Part shown: positions 15,441 through 30,117 of the stretch, one piece after another | Numbering within the stretch: the first letter of the stretch is position 1 | How the letters are laid out: each line of letters begins with the position of its first letter | Assembly (NCBI RefSeq): GCF_000150275.1 | Contig: NW_002060962.1 | Span: forward strand, 336,007-400,006 | Source: Trichoplax adhaerens | Taxonomy: Eukaryota; Placozoa; Uniplacotomia; Trichoplacea; Trichoplacidae | Length of the DNA stretch: 64,000 bases | Direction of reading: 5' to 3' | Program-made: the position numbers and the translations under genes | The notes under the pieces: model-generated | The model's database searches: none | Told to the model about the DNA's origin: nothing | Seen by the model: only the letters and a program-made list of their open reading frames with translations

Positions 15441-18400
15441 ATGAAATCCAAGAAAGCCGATCATCTTAAAAGAAAGGTAATGTTACATTTTATAGCCAAT
15501 GTTGAGATAAATGAGTGGAACCATCATTAGCTACAATTTAGCTTGGTTTAGCAGCTTGCTGTAGTACTTTGAATTAGCAAACATTGCAAAATAGTGAATG
15601 TAGATTGGCACTTTGATTGGCCCAAAATTATACCTTGTAAGACGTTCTTATCATCATACAGGTGTAGCCATATAGGTAGAATGATTGCTACGTATTTTAT
15701 AGAGGCATACATCAACTACATTATCGGTTAAAAAAAATTTCTTATTTCTGGCAATACACACGCATATACAGTATACTGTACAACACATACGAGGACGGGC
15801 ATACGACTCGTGTCCAATTTTGGTTTCAAATTGTACGGGACTATGCACGATACACTTCTCGTAGGCATAATAGGCAATAGATATACCTAGAACAGGTTAT
15901 ATTGAATTACTGATACAGCTTATTGGATAATATATATATATATGTATATATTTTAATTGACCATATAGGAAAATGCTTCACAGTCCGATCATGCTGATAC
16001 TGATGAAGGCAAAGTTGTCAAAAAGAAGAAAAAAAGTTTATATGCACCTCTGACTCGAGATGAATTATTTACCATCAAAGAAACTGAAAGTCTCTATCGA
16101 TCTGGATTATTTCGTATGCAAATTGATGAATTATTAAAAGAAGTTAAATTAAAGAAGAAAAGAAATAAAAAATTAGATCTTTTTCTTCATGCTTTACGTA
16201 ACTGCTTAATCAATATACCCGATGACAATCAACAGGAACTTGAATTTGATAGTTTATCCTGCAAACCTGATGGCATTCAGATACCTCTTCATTTAAAAGA
16301 TGTGCAGACTATCAAGGGCAAATTTATATTTAAAACCCCGACTGTCATTGCTGTTGTTGGCAGCTATATGATTGGTACCATTACCAAGCCAATAGTCAAC
16401 GTGGATGTTACCGTAGAGATACCGCAGGTCTCAATCGCTATACTTATAATTAAAATTTAAAAATTGATTAGTGTACAAAATTAAATTTATTAACACAAGA
16501 TATACTCGTAAAGTAATAATTTGTGTTTTGTGTATTTCAGGAATGTTTAAATTCTAGAGATCACATCAATGCTAGATATTATTACCGACGTGCACTTTAC
16601 TTAGCACATTTGGCTTATCATTTAAATCAGAGTGATATCTGTCAAGAAGTCCAGTATTCAACAATGAATGGAGACCCACTTAAGCCAATCTTAGTTATAA
16701 AAGCAGCACCGGAACGATTTAATCGCTACTTTACCATTCGTTTATACCCTTGCATTAATCAGTCAGCGTTCAAATTAAGTCAATTAAAGCCAACTAAAGA
16801 TAATATAAGATATGAATTTTATCCAACGATAGAGAGTAAATTAAATGAAGAAACTCAACGGTTAGGCCCGCCAACACCTCATTACAATCATGGTATATTG
16901 GTAGATATGAGCTTCGGCCGCCACCTGAGGGAGATTTATCAAGCAACGCGACAAAGTCAATCTTTAATTGATGCCATTACCTTAATCAAGATATGGCTAT
17001 ACCAACGTGAATTTAATAAAGGGATAAACGGATTGAATGGATTTCTTGCTTCAATGTTTTTGATTTACTTATTAAAGAAAAAGAAACTCAACTTGCAAAT
17101 GAGCTCTTATCAGATTTTAAGGATCTTCCTTATACAATTAGGTATCATAATACGATTGTACGATAAAATAAGATGGTATTAATTATTACACAGATAGAAA
17201 TCAATAAAATTCGAAGAAAAATTTACATACAAGCATTAACATTTTTTATCACCTGGACTTTTTTGTTGGAATAGCGTCATCCGACTGGTCTACCAATGGA
17301 ATAACACTTGCGGAACAGGACAATTCCAATATTGTAATTTCAATATTCAGATTATGAGCTTCTTTTATATTTTTCAAATATCTATATAACAGTCCGCTCT
17401 AAATTTTTTATAGCCATCTACTGCAGAATTTTCTACAGTTTTTGAAGTGGTTTTTATCGACTCTTCTGGATACTTAAATTTAGCCGCCAACTTAACGAAA
17501 ATTTCATACGATGAAGTTAGTAACAATTATAATCCTGCAATAGTAATGCTCTTAATTATTACAGTTCGGTATTATAAATTTATATTCATCTTTACAAATT
17601 GTACGCTCTTAAATTATTATATTCTGATTTGTTACAGTTACGTCATGCAGCCTCCTCGTCACTGCGACATCTCGATAGCAGCTCTAGCGATGTTTTCTCT
17701 GACCTTTTCGTGAAAAAAGTACCATACTTTACAAAATATGATCACTATATTACGTAAGTCCTTGACAGCTGTTATCATTAAAAATGCATGGAAAAAAAGT
17801 ATTCAAAATAAGCTATTATAAATTAAATTGATGATATTTTTCGGATTAATGGTAATAAACATGATTTCTGTCTTTATTGGCTAACCATTGAATCTGTACG
17901 TTGAATTTAAACCAGGTTAAAACAGTTACCACAAATAGAAAAAGCTAATATTGGACAAGAAGTGTTAGAGTATCTTATCAGCAGATGCAATCATTTACGA
18001 CCAGTCATGCTACGCTGGTTAATGGTTATCCTTCAAAAAGGTTTAAATAAAAGAGTTAAATTGATTTCTGTTATGCCTGAAGATATTTCAAAGGTAAAAT
18101 TTCGAATTTTAAAATACTATCTAATATATTTTATTCAACTATGAAATGCTTTTTATTCGCTTATAGTGGCCAATTACTAAGATGCCGCCTGCAGAAAGTG
18201 AAACTGTAACCATCGGCTTATCACTTGATACAGAACAATATTCTTCCATTGTAGAAATGGGTCCATCGGCTGAAGACTCACAGGTAGATATGACTTATAG
18301 ATTAAATTATATTTATTATTTCTGTTATTTAGGTTCTTGATACCATTCGTTATACTATATAATAAACTTCGATTAGGCTGCGGAATTATTTAGAAAATTT

Positions 18401-21134
18401 TGGGGTGAGAAGTCAGAATTACGAAGGTTTAAAGACGGCGCTATTAAGGAAGCAGCTATTTGGCAATGCAAGAATATAGCAGAGAGGAGATTTATTTGCG
18501 AACGAATCGTAAAATATCTATTGCAGCTGTAAGTTACTACAGTAATTATAGGATCTACAAGGTATCCTGTATGTCCGCAACAAATCTTAACTTAAATTTA
18601 TTTAATAATTAATCAGACATGGTAAAATTTCTCCAGAAAATGTTAACTATATTGCCGGCCAATTAGATCATACATTAGCGATAACATACGAGGACGAGAA
18701 ATCTAAACTGCCTTTCTGTAATAATAACGCTACAGAAGATGCTATCTCAATTATAAAGTCTTTTAATGAGCTCTGCAAGCAGCTGCGTTTGTTGAAAGGT
18801 TTATCATTAAGTATCAATACAATTCAAGGAATCAGTCCTGTTTTTAGGCATACCGAAGTAAGTTAACTTTAAATCAAATTTTTGATGCTCTAGAATTTAG
18901 TACTCCAGTTGAGAACATCATTTTAATGCTACAATTGCTTAGTTTTATATTGTGATCATGCATTGGATGTAATATGCCATCATGAAATATTTTAGTTATT
19001 TCCATCAAAGCCAGCGAAACGTTTTAAAAGTCGCACCAGGCTTTCCGACGATGTACAATTTCGAAATGTTGCCAAAAATGTTTTACTACCAACTGCGAAT
19101 AAGACATGTCCTGAATGGATTCCTGCTAATGAAGGTTATTACTATGTCTGATTTATATCATTTAGTATTCAGTAGTCATCAAGTTTATTTACAGCGATAT
19201 TAATATATGTTCACAATTGTCTTACACTAGCTGTATGCAGCATGGAATTAAGTGGCGATTGGCCTCAAAATGCAGAAGCCGTACAACGAGTTAAATCTGC
19301 GCTTCACCTAGAAATTGCTAGATTACTATCTCAGCATTACTCGTTGCTGGCGGTTGGTCAAACCAACTACATTGACGTTTTCAAAGTAAATACTAACTTT
19401 ATGCGCTCTATTATGTGATCTATATTAAGTTAAGAATAAAATTTTACACTTTAATCGACTTTTGAATCATTTAACACTAGGATGGCTACGTATTTCGAGT
19501 GCGTGTTGCTTATCATAGAGAGCCAGGTTTAATACGATTAGTTGAAAATGAAGGAAATGAATTACTTGCTGCTGAATTAGAGAAAACTACCATCTTGCTA
19601 CCTCAATTTGCTACCATGATAAACGGGTATTTGTCCTAATTATTTTTGACAAAGTAACGACTTCCTATGTACAAGGCAGTGCACTAAACTGACTCTCGTT
19701 TCAATATACTTTAGTGTGAATGAACAGTATCATTCATACAGTACCACCGTTCGATTAGCCAAGAGATGGATTTCATCCCACCAACTTTGTGGCTATGTTA
19801 CCGAAGAATGCATTGAAGTTATTGTGGCTTCTCTTTATCTAAATCCGGAAACCTACGATAAGCCTGGGTAGGATAACATAAATGCTTTCTGTAATATACA
19901 TTTAAGAAAGGTAACTTTGGTAGTATCTTTTAACGTTGATAGGTCGGAGATTAATGGGCTGTTGAGGTTTCTTAAACTTATTTCTACTTTTGATTGGTTA
20001 AACTTCCCATTACTTGTTAACTTAAACGAAGAATTCAGTGGTGCGTTCAATAGTACAAAAGCTATGAACATTAATGCGTTAATGACATGACACAAAAAAT
20101 ATAGAATTACTATCTCTGATACCTTAGGCTCTGATATGGTAGAAATAGGAACGGACTTTAGAGAGAATAGATCTAAATTTCCAGCAATGTTCGTCGCCGT
20201 TCCGAAAAAGAAATTAAATCAACTTTTAACTACTTCGAAACTTACAAATTCGATACTGCATAGGCTAACATTGTTAGCCAGCGAGTCCTATAATCTTCTG
20301 ATTAAGCAATTGTCAACATGTGCATCGGAAAAGGTTGATTTTATGGTAAGCCATTGCTAAGACAGTAAATTATTTAACTGTAATTTTGTTGTTGGTATAT
20401 ATTGCAATCGATTGGATGGAACGTATATATCTCTGAAGCTTTTATTCTATTGGTAGAAAATATTTCGAACTCCAATGGAGGACTATGATGTGATTATTAA
20501 TTTAAATCTAGAAAACGTTTGTCGATTCCACGAAGGCATTGACAGTGTAGTCACTGAATGCCATAGCGATTTAAATAAGAAATATATGCCCGTCGTTAAT
20601 TTCGATCCTGTTGAGTACTACCTTAAAGAACTAGAGGTAAATATTGCCTAAATTTCAATATAGGTTATTGAGTAATAATCTACTATAATGAACTTTTAGG
20701 ATGCCTTTGGAGATATTGCTTTATTCTTTTATAACAAGTATGGTGGCGACTTCATTGCTGTGGTCTGGAAGCCTGATGCATTCAAATTACAATCATTTAA
20801 AGTACTGTTGATACTGTATTTTTGTAACCGAAATTTCATTATTCTAAAATTTAATTAACGTAAATGACGTTTATGAATTTTCAAGGTTAATGAAATGTAT
20901 TATAAAAATATCAGGAAACAGGTACATTGTCATAGGATTTTACAAACTTTCTAAATATTTATTATATCAAGTAGCAGGTGTTTGAAACTAAAAATATTTC
21001 TCTTCTAACAACTGGACTTATTGCCTTAACAGGGGAGTTCAAAAAAGCTGCTGATGTGCCCAGATAAAGAAAGTATTCTACAAGACTTTCGATTATTGGG
21101 TGACAATCTTGTTTCTTCTATTGAATCCAAATAA
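15441..21134 (+). CDS. NOL6: Nucleolar protein 6 (NOL6/Nrap/Utp22), 20 exons
   Basis: NOL6 is a nucleolar scaffold of the small-subunit processome (Utp22 in yeast) required for early 18S pre-rRNA cleavage; it has inactive nucleotidyltransferase-like folds. Twenty exons join in frame: 15441-15476, 15969-16427, 16541-17141, 17275-17333, 17414-17515, 17638-17753, 17916-18093, 18167-18283, 18377-18528, 18617-18857, 18996-19134, 19231-19385, 19481-19626, 19715-19867, 19943-20040, 20128-20345, 20457-20636, 20700-20801, 20886-20921 and 21033-21134. They give 1129 aa, close to the human 1146. Landmarks: RDELFTIKETESLYRSGLFR, VVGSYMIGTITKPIVNVDV, RRALYLAHLAYHL, FWGEKSELRRFKDGAIKEA, LVNLNEEF and DAFGDIALFFYNKYGGDF. 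The final exon (GSSKKLLM to SSIESK) uses the acceptor at 21031-21032. The 36-nt exon 19 is chosen by phase and is the least certain. Confidence 0.97.
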
Positions 21135-22151
21135 TTACATCTCAACGTTGTAGCCATATTTAATATCAGTACGGTAATTATAGGTGATAGATAAATCATG
21201 CAATACTGATAATAATTCTGCAAATTACTTTATTGGACAAAGAATTTCAGATCGTTAAAATTTCGGATATTTGAGTAAGGAATACCGTACCGCAACTGTG
21301 TAGGAACGTTTTTTGTAAGCATGCCCAACAGTTGTAGTAGCGAATTGCATATCCGTATACATTGTATCTTCATTTACACGTACATACAGACACCGATGCC
21401 AATGAATTGAGGATAACTTGCTATACATATTATATGCGGTTAAAAAATTTCTCTTTAATAAATTATCCAGTTAGCTTCATAATACTTATTTGTTGTTACT
21501 GGAATATCTGCATACTCTGTAATCAATCAGCCGCGAAATATAAATCATCACGAGTTAATGCAAATAAAGAGTATGACCTTTTGTTGAAAATGTTTTTTTT
21601 TGTTAAGCTAGGTTAGTAAGTAATGGCCCTAGTATTATGCAACGTGCAATTCCAATCTACTGATACAAATTGAAAATCTATATGCTTGCTATCTTTAATA
21701 AGTACTAATCCAATACAGTATTGTTCTCCACGTTGGATCATTAAATATAATTACAATACCCGTACACAGATTAAATATTTGACATCTAGACCTAAGTAAT
21801 AACACATGTATAATAAACAAGAATTTATGATCCAGTCTTTTGTTAATTCTATGATTAATTAATTTTTATATATTGTAACGAATTATACAAATAAAAATAG
21901 CTGTACAGGTCTATTATGTTTAAGTGACATGCCATTCCTGTAAGCAACTAAAACGGGTCAATTTCAAACACTTTTCCTACCAACATATTACGAAGAAATA
22001 GTCAGGATATCACATAAAGCGACATACCAACTCAAGAATATGACAACCGTTAGCTTTCAGTACAGTACATGATGTCACAAAAAATAAACATGGAAGTATG
22101 TTCCTAACGATTCGATATGTACTAATAAAGAATATCTTCCCAACGCTTATA
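21135..22151. other. Convergent 3' intergenic region NOL6 / STAM
   Basis: AT-rich 3' UTR and spacer. The frames at 21362-21616 and 21026-21223 show no family resemblance, and the latter overlaps the real NOL6 last exon on the opposite strand. Only one isolated AGTACAGTAC occurs, near 22060. Confidence 0.6.
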
Positions 22152-25100
22152 TTATTGCATGAGATGTGGCTGGGTAAACGGTACCTTCGAATTAAATTGA
22201 TTTGCTGCTTGTGGATACATGTTATATTGAGGTTGTGCGTTCATTTGAGGTAGTGGCTGTTGTTGGGTTGTGCCTCCTTGAGACGTAGAATATACCCCTT
22301 TTGGATCGATAGGTTGCTGTTGGTGATAGTATTGTGATTGTTGCACTGGAAATTCATTAGACGTCCCAGATGACTGATTTCTACCGTAATGAATATGGTT
22401 TCGTATAAAAATGTTAAAAGCACTAATATCTTTTGCATTGACAAGAACTTGTATCTTTTCAGCAAAGCTAAACAGTATACTTACACTGGATTGTACATGT
22501 TCTAGAATAAAAAAATTGTATAAAAGTATAAGTACTGAGAAAAGGAATTAAGAAGGAAAATTTGTTGCTTTTCTAAGTGTCGTATATACAGTACCTGTTG
22601 CGATTGAACAGTTTGCGGCTGTTGATTCAATCCCTGCATCATTGGGTGCTGTATAATTTCCAATTTTACCCAAATCAAAAATATTTCAGAAATATAGATG
22701 GTAGTCTACTTTTGATTTAGAAGCTTCACACCTATAATTAAAAATGACTTTGAAAATTTACCTGTTCCGGCGAAAAATTTTGTGGACCTGTAGGCTGTTG
22801 TTGGTAGCCAAGAGTATTAGGTTGCTGCGGAATCTACCAAGATACATATAGTATAATTATCCGTAAAGAATATGCTTGTAGGCCTTTTCTGTTATCGTAG
22901 AGGTTAGTGAATTTAAATACGCCAAAAATAAGTTCAGTAAGGATAACATACCATATGCTGTTGCGGTACAGGCTGCTGAGGTACAGGTTGCTGAGGTACT
23001 TGTTGTTGAGGTACTTGTTGTTGAGGTACTTGTTGTTGAGGTATGGATTGCTGAGGTAAAGGTTGCTGAGGTACAAGTTGCTGAGGTGAAGATTGTTGAG
23101 GTAGAGGTTGCTGGATTGGTGCCATCCTTTGATTATCTTGCAAACGGTTGGATTGGAAGTGCTGCTGTGACATCTCTGTAAATATAAATGTAAACATTGC
23201 ATTAACGAAATGGAAATTTTTCTCAAATTAAAATAAGGACAAGAGAAAAGTACCAGGTTGTAAGCCTGCTGCAGAATAAGCTGCGTAGATAGAACTATAT
23301 CGCGGCCGCTCTTGCATCAATCTATTAATATGAAAAGTAATATAAAAATTTTAGTTATTCGAATAACATCGAAAAAGCAATAGTTCATTTAGGTCAAGTC
23401 TTACTTTTGATAAAGAGCAAGAGTTTCTTCAAATTGATTTTTTAAAGTATTTACTTCTTGATCTTTACTATTGGTAATAATAATATAAAAATAGTGTAAA
23501 TATTTAATTGAAACAAAAATAAGTTACTGTACAAGGTATAAAGACTCACGTTTCCAGGCGCTCTAATTTGTTAGTCACTTGATAATTCATTCGATTACAC
23601 GTATCTATAAAATGATATGATTGCGCTTGTATTAAGTAAAAATGACTATTTACCTATCTAACGGAAACATTTTAAGTTAAATTCTTCAACCTTCTAAGTC
23701 AATAAGTTCTTGAGTATCTGCATTTACAGTTATATCAGCCTTTCCAAATATCTCAAGTGTGATATCTATTTTTTCCTAAAACGATTGCAGACATTAAAAA
23801 TACGTTTTTGTGGGTGATAATTACTTTTAATTATAGATAGAAAATAACTTCTGCAAATAAATGTGATCTCAGCTTATGATTTTATTTCATACTTCGTCAA
23901 TTTGAACTTCTTTATATTCGTCCATTGACGGTTCTATAAGTAAAATTCAATATATTGTAATTAAAGTAGTAATAATACTATATTACAATTTTAAATGTTG
24001 TCGCTAGATACAAACGTTTTGCCTCTCCAAGACCATTTTGTACTTCAGATTCCTCTACTACTTCCGTCTCTAATTCCTGATGTACCTCATACTTGGGTAC
24101 TTAACACCACAGGCAAAAAGTTAGTATCGTAAAAGGATGTCATAAAATTATATGTTGTTATAGAGATGAGACCGAGTAAAATTGTTAATAAACCTGGTTC
24201 ATTGAGATCGGAAGTAACAAAATTTGACGGAAATAGTCCAGACCCATGTGGAGTCTCTCCCTTCCACCAGTTGGGGTCGCTATTATATCAACGTATGAAA
24301 CAGAATTATTGCATGAAGTAACCTAATCTCATACATTCAAATTGCTAGTAATAGACTTCATTGTGCTATACTACCTATCATCAATGATAGAAATGATGTC
24401 ACCAGCTTTAAAAGTTAACTCGTTATCTTCAGCGGCCTCGAAATCGTATAATGCAAGAACTTTACGTCGTTCAAGTTCCTATAATATAGATATACATCCA
24501 ACCCATTAATTTCTTATGGCCATTAGTAACATAGTAATGCACGCGCATTAGATCTATATTTGATAGTGAAAAATAATACATGGGCTACAACTTACCTTCC
24601 TAAGTGACTTAGGAGAAGGTGGTTTAACTACAGGGTAAATACTTGATGTCGAAGTCTAATTTAGAATAGTTAAAATAGAAGTTAGGTAAGAAACTAAATG
24701 TCATATTATAAATTCATTTTACCTGAGAATAAGTTGCAGGAGTACTAGTATTAACCGTCGTAGAATGAGAAGAATGGGATGCACCAGTTTTATCTGCATC
24801 TCTTAAAGACATTTCAATTGCTGATATAATCGATTGAAAGAATAGATATCTTTTAATGACGAATTAAATATATATTACTAAGATGTAGAACTAAATATAG
24901 TTGAAATCTACTATCGCATGTAGCGTGGTGTCATTTGTACCTCTAGCAAGATCTTCGTCCTCTTGTAGTGCAGCTCTATCGCTACTAGGTTGATTCTTGT
25001 TTGATGTAGAAGTGAAGTTCGGCGATTCAGTAGGATTGGAAGAGGCTGCTCCCCCAGGTACAATTTCAGGTGTAAAAGCAGGAAACTCAACACCTTCATT

Positions 25101-26573
25101 CTTTAAGCTATTGTAAAGTGTTGGTATTAACCTATGATTGAAATAGATATTGAACACGGGTTAATCCAATCTACAAGTCGAAATCTATTACAAATACCGA
25201 ACTAATATAAATAGTATTCATGTTGATTTCAATGAGAAGCTGTTGGAAGAATTGCAACAGTAGTTTAAAACAATAATAAATCAAGGTTGTATTTCAATAC
25301 TATATAGTGTACTGTACTGTGTATGAAGTCCAATTATTTTTAAAAAGCGACTTATTATAAGTAGTATTTCCTTACGTCACTTTAGGATCATCTTTAAGCA
25401 TATGAGCCCATTTCTGTAATAGTTCTTTCATCTTGTTGCCAACAGCAGCATTGGAATGCTATGAATTATATATAATTGATATCCGTGAATCATAGTTTAG
25501 CAATTTAATTGATTGTGTAAGTATATACAATATGATCATCACATTATTTCAGGAGAAATTGGAAAGACTACTTGGGAAATGGTATACAGCAAATGAATTG
25601 TCATTGAGCATTGGATTTTTAGAAAGGTGTTCTATGCATTGTAGAAAAAGTAGGATATCATTTTACTTACTTTTTGTATGATATTTCGTATTTCCAATGA
25701 CAATGGCCTAGTACAAATTTCCAAATGGAATATTTGGCCACAGTTGTTCATACAAGCATCAAGAAGCTAAATAAGCGGAAGAGAATCACATTATGACTTG
25801 TCTAGGTACAGGATTTTAATTTTAGGACATGGATTATCCTCCATGGCTATTACAAATGCAGTGATAATCAAGTTGATAGCGAATTAGTACTGTAAACTAG
25901 TGTACTCGCATATTACATTTTCGATAGTGCATCTTGTCATGCAAACAATGTCAAAGTGATCTCTGTACGCGTATTTTATATCCATCAAGACTCTAGCACT
26001 GATGGTCACAATTATTAAGCAAGCAATTGATCTGTTTCTTTTACCGTTAATGCTTGTATAGCAACGTGAGGAATTTTATGATTAACTCTTTTCATGATCG
26101 ATTTAAGGCATTCTTTTGGTCTACCAATAAAAACAGGAACGATATCATTGGAAATATTGAACAAAGCTCATACTTGTTATCATCAGAGCAATTTGTACAA
26201 CAACAATCATAAAAAAAAATCAATTTCTTCTACGTTAACAGCCAGTTATTGCTTTTCATTGATATTGGTTAGCATTAGTCTTACCCATTTGCAGTACGGC
26301 CAACACGATCACAAATTTCCATAATCAGAGACCAATCTTCAGAAGTATTGGTTTCATTGGTAACCTTATCTATAAGAAAAGAATATCCAAAGCACAATAT
26401 TAACATGAACAGGCAAGATTGATTTTCTCTACAATCTACTGGTTACTATTGCAGAATTCCAATCCATTTCTTTTTATTAATACCACTCCATCGACAACTA
26501 AAATACACTTATTCTCCTATCTTGACTAACCTACGTCGGCATCGAACGTATTATTGGAAGAAAATAGAGGCAT
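22152..26573 (-). CDS. STAM: STAM: VHS-UIM-SH3-GAT endosomal adaptor
   Basis: STAM pairs with Hrs in ESCRT-0, binding ubiquitinated receptors on early endosomes and recruiting deubiquitinases through its SH3 domain. VHS exons: 26531-26573 ([14 protein letters not shown]), 26285-26369 ([17 protein letters not shown]), 26045-26120 ([20 protein letters not shown]), 25671-25766 ([18 protein letters not shown]), 25376-25458 and 24941-25131. The UIM spans 24941-25131 and 24723-24820: [16 protein letters not shown]. After a linker exon (24596-24655), SH3 spans 24375-24478 ([20 protein letters not shown]) and 24194-24279 ([20 protein letters not shown]). GAT/coiled-coil exons follow (about 23.5-24.1 kb). 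A Gln/Pro-rich tail contains PQQ(Q/P)V repeats and ends QPHLMQ at 22152. Phases join through exon 10; the tail exons are less exact. No other ESCRT-0 gene is nearby. Confidence 0.95.
22970..23110 (-). repeat. Coding 15-nt minisatellite in STAM tail
   Basis: The plus strand shows about nine copies of a 15-nt unit of the type TTGAGGTACTTGTTG. On the coding strand it reads [15 protein letters not shown]. Three central copies are identical, which suggests recent slippage. The tail lies in a disordered region, so length change is probably tolerated. Confidence 0.85.
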
Positions 26574-28878
26574 TTTGGCATCAAAAATGGTGGCTGCTTT
26601 GTGAAATTTTAACCAACTCGAATCGTTGACTTTGACTGACTGAAGTGGTACCGACAGGGGCGATTGATTACGTCGTTTTTGACGACGACGGTGTCTTGTA
26701 CCAGGGACGCAATGGCTAGGCTGGTGTAATAGCAATGGGAAGAGTCATGTTTGAGTGATGATGGTCGCACAGTCGATTCTAGAACACTACAGTACATGGT
26801 ACAGTCACATGTGCAGTACTGTGCACTGTACACTGTACTGTACAGTACAGTATAGTACCATTAAACGCTTACAAGTACACTACTGTACAGTATAGCCTGA
26901 GTCATGTTGGCAGGCCAAGACCAAGACTTTGTAAGCAAATGATGTCATCGTTATATTTATATTTATTTATTTACTAGCCTACAGCTCGCTAAAAAGCGAG
27001 CGATAGAATTCTTACACCTAAAATAGTGCACAACCAAGTATATATTGTATCCAATTATAATGGTATCAGAGGGTCAGACAGGTTCAATAATACAAACTTT
27101 GATCGTATACTGTAAAATTAGACAACCGATATTTTAACATAGATGGATAGGATATTTCAAAGTTGTTTTCCACTCATCAAGTCATCATGGATGACATGGA
27201 TTGTCTCGTTGACATTTTAAATGGCTGAAATTATGAACAGGCTGCAGTTGGTTGATAGCAAACCTAAGCATAAACATTCAATTTTCATTCTTATAATATC
27301 CTATCTTACTGTAAGTCATAGACTACAATAACTTTACCTCAAGCTTAGTACAATATAGAGGACTGCAGTGCTGATTTTGCATAACAGTTATTAATCAAGT
27401 GCTGCTAATAGCAATATGTAATCAATGAATACATGTATCATGCATCATATTAGGCTTGTTTGCCACTGCAAAGTGTTTATACTGCAACGAGAAACGGCCA
27501 ACTCAAATAGGAAATGATTATTTCCTAACCCAACTCCTTACGCACGCTATGTTATGCCATAGACTTCCAATTTTGTCAACAATACTACTGAAAGAAAGTG
27601 CTCGATTTACAGCTAATGCAGTATGCTACAGTACAGCACAATGGAGAGTGTACTGTCAACAAGGAGGGACGCTTGTCGTCGCCTCACGGACACTACAGCG
27701 GACAGACACCACTCCAATCTTACTGTACTGTTCTGTCTTGTATTGTCTGTCCATCAGTCCTACTACTACTGTATCATAGTCAATATGGATGGATACCAAA
27801 GATACTGTCGTACAGTATGCACAAAAAAAATTTCATACCAGAATCTCTAAGCATCATTTTCAAGCAGCATTTCACGTCTTGGCAAATAAGGATAGAAATT
27901 GATACGTACAGTATAATGTTATTGTATCAATGCACTAGTTACCCTTTTCCCGCTTTTATTATCGTTATTATACCTACACTGATGCACATTATAATAAATA
28001 AATGATATTTAAAGGTGAACAGTTTCATAGATTGTTTTTAATTTATTTATCTCCACTAGCTAACAAAGTTTATTACGCTTTGCTTTGGGCAACATGCCCT
28101 TATATACTGTATATGTTACAGTGTACAGTAGTCTGTAGTACAATGCATAATTGTCAGTATCTATTTATAAACAAACTAATATACTTGATGTTTTTGATTT
28201 CTGGATTACTGTTACTTGAGTGTGTGACATGATATAGCTCTGCACATTGAACACCCGTATAGCAGTTATTAATGATGAATTGATTACAGTATCCTAAAGT
28301 AAAAAAAAACTGCAACATACAGTACACCAGTATAGTATAGTACTTGTTCATACAGTACCAGTGACATGTACGCTTATTTAGTACAAGTAATATTGTGTTG
28401 AGCATCAAAGGGCTTTAATTAATGAATCGATCTGTTACTGTAAACTGTAGATTACTGCATAACTGCAGCGTGGATGGTCCATGACGTTGGATATCAAGTA
28501 CCTACATTTAGTACAAAAACGACTTTTTTACCTCCAGTAAAATACTTTTATTGTAATAATAACAGCTTCAAGATGACAGTTAATATGACAAGGCCGCACG
28601 ATGCAAGTACTCTCTATACAGTACATGGTAGTTTTTCATCTTAAACTCATTCACCAAATTTTACTTGTGTATGACTAGCGATGAAAACAAAATATGTAAT
28701 TGCGCCGACGAAAATTTTTGTACATATTTACGTACAAGCTTGAGAACAATGTTAATGTCATTGATGATAATCAAAATGTATGTAAAGATAATAAATCGAT
28801 GATTAATTAGTGTAATCGGTAAGTAATTACTCAGATAGGATCATTTTCAACCATCTAAAGGATATTACGTGATCAATT
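26574..28878. promoter_or_regulatory. STAM upstream region and ZNF706 3' side
   Basis: This 2.3-kb spacer holds the STAM promoter on its left and the ZNF706 3' UTR on its right. GTAC-palindrome runs occur at 26788-26895 and scattered at 27620-27780 and 28095-28145. Frames up to 135 codons at 27456-28005 overlap one another and have no recognisable domain; I treat them as chance. Confidence 0.55.
26788..26895. repeat. GTAC-palindrome cluster upstream of STAM
   Basis: Dense TGTACACTGTACTGTACAGT repeats lie about 215-320 bp before the STAM start codon. Confidence 0.75.
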
Positions 28879-29887
28879 TTAAGCTTCCACGTTGATTAAT
28901 TCTTCTGGAACAGCATTCTTCGGATGTTTATTAACAAAGTGTTGTTTGTACGTCTTTGGGTCGGGCATTTGGCACTAAATAGAAGATTGAATACAGATTC
29001 GATAATGAATTAGTTTAGCTACATCATTGTCGTTGATTACATTGTACACTTTACAGTATACTGTACGTACTACTACTAGCCGCTGCTATGTTGTACTGTA
29101 CCTCATTGCTATTGCACTGTTGCAATAAGATGGGTACATTAGAAGGCTAGACAGCAGTAGAAGTTAGATACAGTACTGAATTAATCACTCGGCGAATGAA
29201 TATGCTATAGTAATGTGATAATAATATTATTCAGTTTGGTAAGTATTACTTACATAGAACTGTAAATTATAAAAATAACCGATATCATCCTCTAATTTCA
29301 TTAACTGTTCAGGATAACTTTACTTATCTTTGGTAAATCTACATAACTCCATATACGCACATATAGTGTCAAATCAAAAAGTACCAACTGTAAATCATGA
29401 TCATTAGAAACTGAATAATGGTGGAATTGAAAGCAAACTACTTGTACTGTAGATTAGTAAGAGATTGTAACAGTATACTGTAGTGTAATCCTTAACATCA
29501 ACAACTGCAGAAAGTTCCGTTTACTGCTGCCAATATAGTACAATTAGTACTACAATATAGTCAACAGCACATGATAGTGTATCAGAAAGCATTTACTAAT
29601 CTATATCCCATCAAAAGAGATGTGATTAAATTGATGAGATGTACAATTATACAGTACATGCAATGGTAAATAAACTCTTGTTGTCAACTACTACTGCAGT
29701 GGGATAGCAACCTACTCGTATTGAATGTTCTATGCAATACAGTGTGCCATACCTTACAAACAGTGCACGTATGAACTAGGGCCTTTTTAGCGGCTGTCTT
29801 CTGATCATGTCCATGTGCTTTGGCTATTTTGGCTTTCTTTTCTGCATTTTTTTTCTGTGATTGAATCTTTTGATGTCCACGAGCCAT
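28879..29887 (-). CDS. ZNF706: ZNF706-like small C2H2 zinc finger protein, 2 exons
   Basis: ZNF706/4F5-family small basic protein; in vertebrates it is a nuclear factor, and its molecular role is poorly defined. Exons are 29753-29887 (MARGHQKIQSQKKNAEKKAK, later HGHDQKTAAKKALVHTCTVC then K) and 28879-28974 (CQMPDPKTYKQHFVNKHP to INVEA). The joined product is 76 aa, the same length as human ZNF706. The C2H2 finger is CTVC with HFVNKH downstream. The MARGHQ start was chosen by homology; codons upstream are open but do not match the family. It is divergent from RPS8. Family identity is strong; function is inferred only from the family. Confidence 0.95.
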
Positions 29888-30117
29888 CGCTTTTATGACA
29901 ACGTAACCGATAAAACAGTGTAGCCAAAATTGGGTGAGCAAATACCAACCTTATAACTTGTCCAAGTGGTTGAACTCCAGACTTTCTGCTTTCGATAGAT
30001 ACTCGTACGGTCGAACTTTTTTTACCTTAGCAATAACAGAGTAAAAACGGTAGCGCTATCGAAGTCATAGTGTATTATGTCAGGTCTACGTACAGTACAC
30101 CAGGCTCATTGTAAGTC

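Noticed and set aside
27456-28005. Two frames of 107 and 135 codons and one of 75 in overlapping phases
   Set aside because: Three overlapping frames on one strand, no domain, no splice support; better explained as STAM upstream DNA.
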